A DNA stretch of 5,938 nucleotides, taken from positions 1 to 5,938 of the forward strand of contig CAMNVD010000071.1 in assembly GCA_946562005.1 (NCBI GenBank). The letters are read 5' to 3'. Source of the DNA: an uncultured Clostridia bacterium (GTDB lineage: Bacteria > Bacillota > Dehalobacteriia > UBA4068 > JAAVYR01). The notes below the pieces were generated by a model. It had not been told where the DNA came from, ran no database searches, and saw nothing but the letters and a program-made list of their open reading frames with translations. Shown piece after piece: positions 5,309 through 5,938 of the stretch; position 1 is the stretch's first letter, and each line of letters begins with the position of its first letter. The translations under genes were made by a program, and so were the position numbers.

Positions 5309-5343
5309 TTTTTGACAAAAAAAAGGAAAAACTTTGTCAAAAA
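5309..5343. promoter_or_regulatory. Inverted repeat over the CoA-transferase -35 region
   Basis: TTTTTGACAAA (5309-5319) and TTTGTCAAAAA (5333-5343) form a perfect 11-bp inverted repeat with a 13-bp A+G-rich centre. Placement upstream of the -10 box, spanning the -35 position, suits a dimeric regulator. No known regulator site was recognised: it is not a CcpA cre box or a Rex box by eye. Confidence 0.5.
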
Positions 5344-5472
5344 TCAGTAAAAAATCTCGTTATTTTTCTGTTTGGTTGTCGGATAACAAAGAAACGACGG
5401 ATATATTTACCTATCTTCAATTCGTTTTTGCTATTGCTTATCCAGAGGAAAAGAGATAAACTAAAATTAAGC

Positions 5473-5522
5473 AAAAACAATCAAAATTCGACTTTAAAAG
5501 GCGAATGCTTTTAATTGTTTTT
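5473..5522. repeat. Imperfect inverted repeat, possible weak terminator or attenuator stem
   Basis: AAAAACAAT (5473-5481) pairs perfectly with ATTGTTTTT (5514-5522). Inside it AAAA (5483-5486) and TTCG (5487-5490) pair with TTTT (5509-5512) and CGAA (5502-5505) across small bulges, leaving an 11-base loop. The long stem is A+T-rich and ends in a T-run, so a weak terminator in the plus direction is possible. Confidence 0.4.
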
Positions 5523-5573
5523 CAGTCGGAGGTCAGATTGGTTTTTTATACTAATATTGCTGTTGAATCGTGA
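5505..5573 (+). other. Possible leader peptide upstream of the amidohydrolase gene
   Basis: A 22-codon frame runs from ATG 5505 to TGA 5571-5573, with only a weak AAGG site 3 bases ahead. A nested TTG start at 5538, in the same frame, has a good GGAGG (5528-5532) at 5 bases and would give the 11-residue peptide MVFYTNIAVES. It lies about 150 bp before the amidohydrolase start among inverted repeats. Such a small frame may be chance, and no homologue is known to me. Confidence 0.25.
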
Positions 5574-5598
5574 TTTATATGGGGTTTTTTCAAAAAAT

Positions 5599-5628
5599 CA
5601 TTTTTCTAATCAATTAGTAGGAAAAATG
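5599..5628. repeat. Inverted repeat in the amidohydrolase upstream region
   Basis: CATTTTTC (5599-5606) pairs perfectly with GAAAAATG (5621-5628). Inside, TAAT (5607-5610) can pair with ATTA (5613-5616), leaving a GTAG bulge. It may be an operator or an RNA stem in the leader; no recognised protein site. Confidence 0.4.
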
Positions 5629-5724
5629 TGCAGCTGTCTGAACCTGTAAAAATTTCTCTATCTTTCTGAGAATCAGGCAAATCGCTGGGTATTATTACAG
5701 AAATTTCGAGGGGAAGTGTGTTTT

Positions 5725-5938
5725 GTGGCGAAAGAACGATATAATTTGTTGATAAAAGACGCTGTTTATTTTGGACAAAGTCAGTTTCGACAAGGACATA
5801 TCTTAGTAAAGGAAGGAAAAATTGCCCATATTCTCCCCATTGATAACAATGTGTCGCAGATAGAGGCGGAACGTATTATCGAGGGAGCCGGATTGTTGGT
5901 TTTTCCTGGTTTTATGGACTCTCATGTGCATTTCCGTG
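5725..5938 (+). CDS. Dihydroorotase/hydantoinase-type cyclic amidohydrolase, N-terminal part
   Basis: The frame starts at GTG 5725 and runs off the window after 71 complete codons. The fragment shows the usual N-terminal small beta-domain (LLIKDAVYF...GHILVKEGKIAHILP) and then LLVFPGFMDSHVHFR (57-71), where His67 and His69 are the first HxH metal ligands of the amidohydrolase superfamily. PGF-D-HVHFR is closest to dihydroorotases; allantoinases usually have HVHFN and D-hydantoinases HTHF. These enzymes open or close cyclic amides such as dihydroorotate, dihydropyrimidines, hydantoins or allantoin. GAGGGG (5708-5713) lies 11 bases upstream; an in-frame GTG at 5716 is only 2 bases from it and is less likely. 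The catalytic lysine and remaining ligands are beyond the edge, so substrate cannot be assigned. Confidence 0.8.
   Translation, partial: MAKERYNLLIKDAVYFGQSQFRQGHILVKEGKIAHILPIDNNVSQIEAERIIEGAGLLVFPGFMDSHVHFR

Larger units (their letters stand above)
5344..5724. other. A+T-rich intergenic region upstream of the amidohydrolase gene
   Basis: About 380 bp with no convincing protein gene. A frame running through its left part to 5514 begins in the CoA-transferase leader, lacks a ribosome site and is of low-complexity composition, so I treat it as noncoding. The stretch holds two inverted repeats (5473-5522, 5599-5628), a TTTTTT-C-AAAAAA palindrome at 5585-5597, a possible leader peptide (5505 or 5538 to 5573), and a short CTGA-GAA-TCAG stem at 5666-5676. 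No consensus promoter for the amidohydrolase gene was found; TATTAT at 5690-5695 is a possible -10 box without a good -35. No T-box motif was recognised. Confidence 0.5.

Noticed and set aside
5220..5318. 33-residue N-terminal extension of the CoA-transferase
   Set aside because: It covers the AGGAGG site and the TATAAT box, and the 505-residue form already matches the family length.
5254..5514. 86-codon plus-strand frame in the CoA-transferase upstream region
   Set aside because: It begins inside the CoA-transferase leader, has no ribosome binding site, is Lys/Leu/Ile-rich low-complexity A+T sequence, and overlaps promoter elements of the opposite strand.
5574..5724. Possible T-box or pyrimidine attenuator before the amidohydrolase
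   Set aside because: No T-box consensus, PyrR-binding loop or G+C-rich terminator/antiterminator pair could be found.

Overview
The window looks like chromosomal DNA from a low-to-moderate G+C, Gram-positive-related anaerobe (Bacillota). Reasons: strong AGGAGG-type ribosome binding sites, consensus sigma-A type promoters (TTGACA-17-TATAAT), GTG/ATG starts, a FabT-like MarR regulator with a DegV fatty-acid-binding protein, and a BirA-type biotin operator. A class I succinate/acetate-type CoA-transferase next to a biotin importer would suit a succinate/propionate fermenter such as a Negativicute, but that placement is inference. No mobile element, phage gene, rRNA, tRNA or CRISPR array was seen.

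Layout. (1) 1-237, plus: C-terminal end of a hemolysin III/TrhA-type PAQR membrane protein. (2) 236-276: long perfect hairpin that can terminate transcription from both sides. (3) 287-1273, minus: calcium/sodium antiporter of the CaCA family. (4) 1274-1476: divergent regulatory region with a consensus promoter and a perfect TTTTGATTATCAAAA palindrome. (5) 1477-2846, plus: two-gene operon of a FabT-like MarR repressor and a DegV/FakB-like fatty-acid-binding protein. (6) 2840-2892: bidirectional terminator with a 25-bp perfect stem. (7) 2955-3530, minus: bioY, the substrate-binding component of a biotin ECF transporter, with a perfect promoter whose -35 box lies in a BirA-type operator. (8) 3702-5219, minus: 505-residue CoA-transferase with its own terminator just upstream of the bioY control region. 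(9) 5220-5724: long A+T-rich divergent intergenic region with several inverted repeats and a possible leader peptide. (10) 5725 to the end, plus: N-terminal 71 residues of a dihydroorotase/hydantoinase-type cyclic amidohydrolase.

How the genes fit together. The marR-degV pair reads as a small lipid-sensing unit. A FabT-type repressor appears to control itself and a protein of the family that presents exogenous fatty acids to fatty acid kinase. bioY appears to be controlled by biotin through BirA. Biotin is a cofactor of acetyl-CoA carboxylase and of the decarboxylases and transcarboxylases used with succinate/propionate CoA-transferases, so bioY and its CoA-transferase neighbour may serve connected metabolism, although each has its own promoter. 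The most informative content is regulatory: two well-defined operators, an unusual hairpin between the Shine-Dalgarno and start codon of degV, and unexplained inverted repeats upstream of the CoA-transferase. I see no clearly new multi-gene system here.
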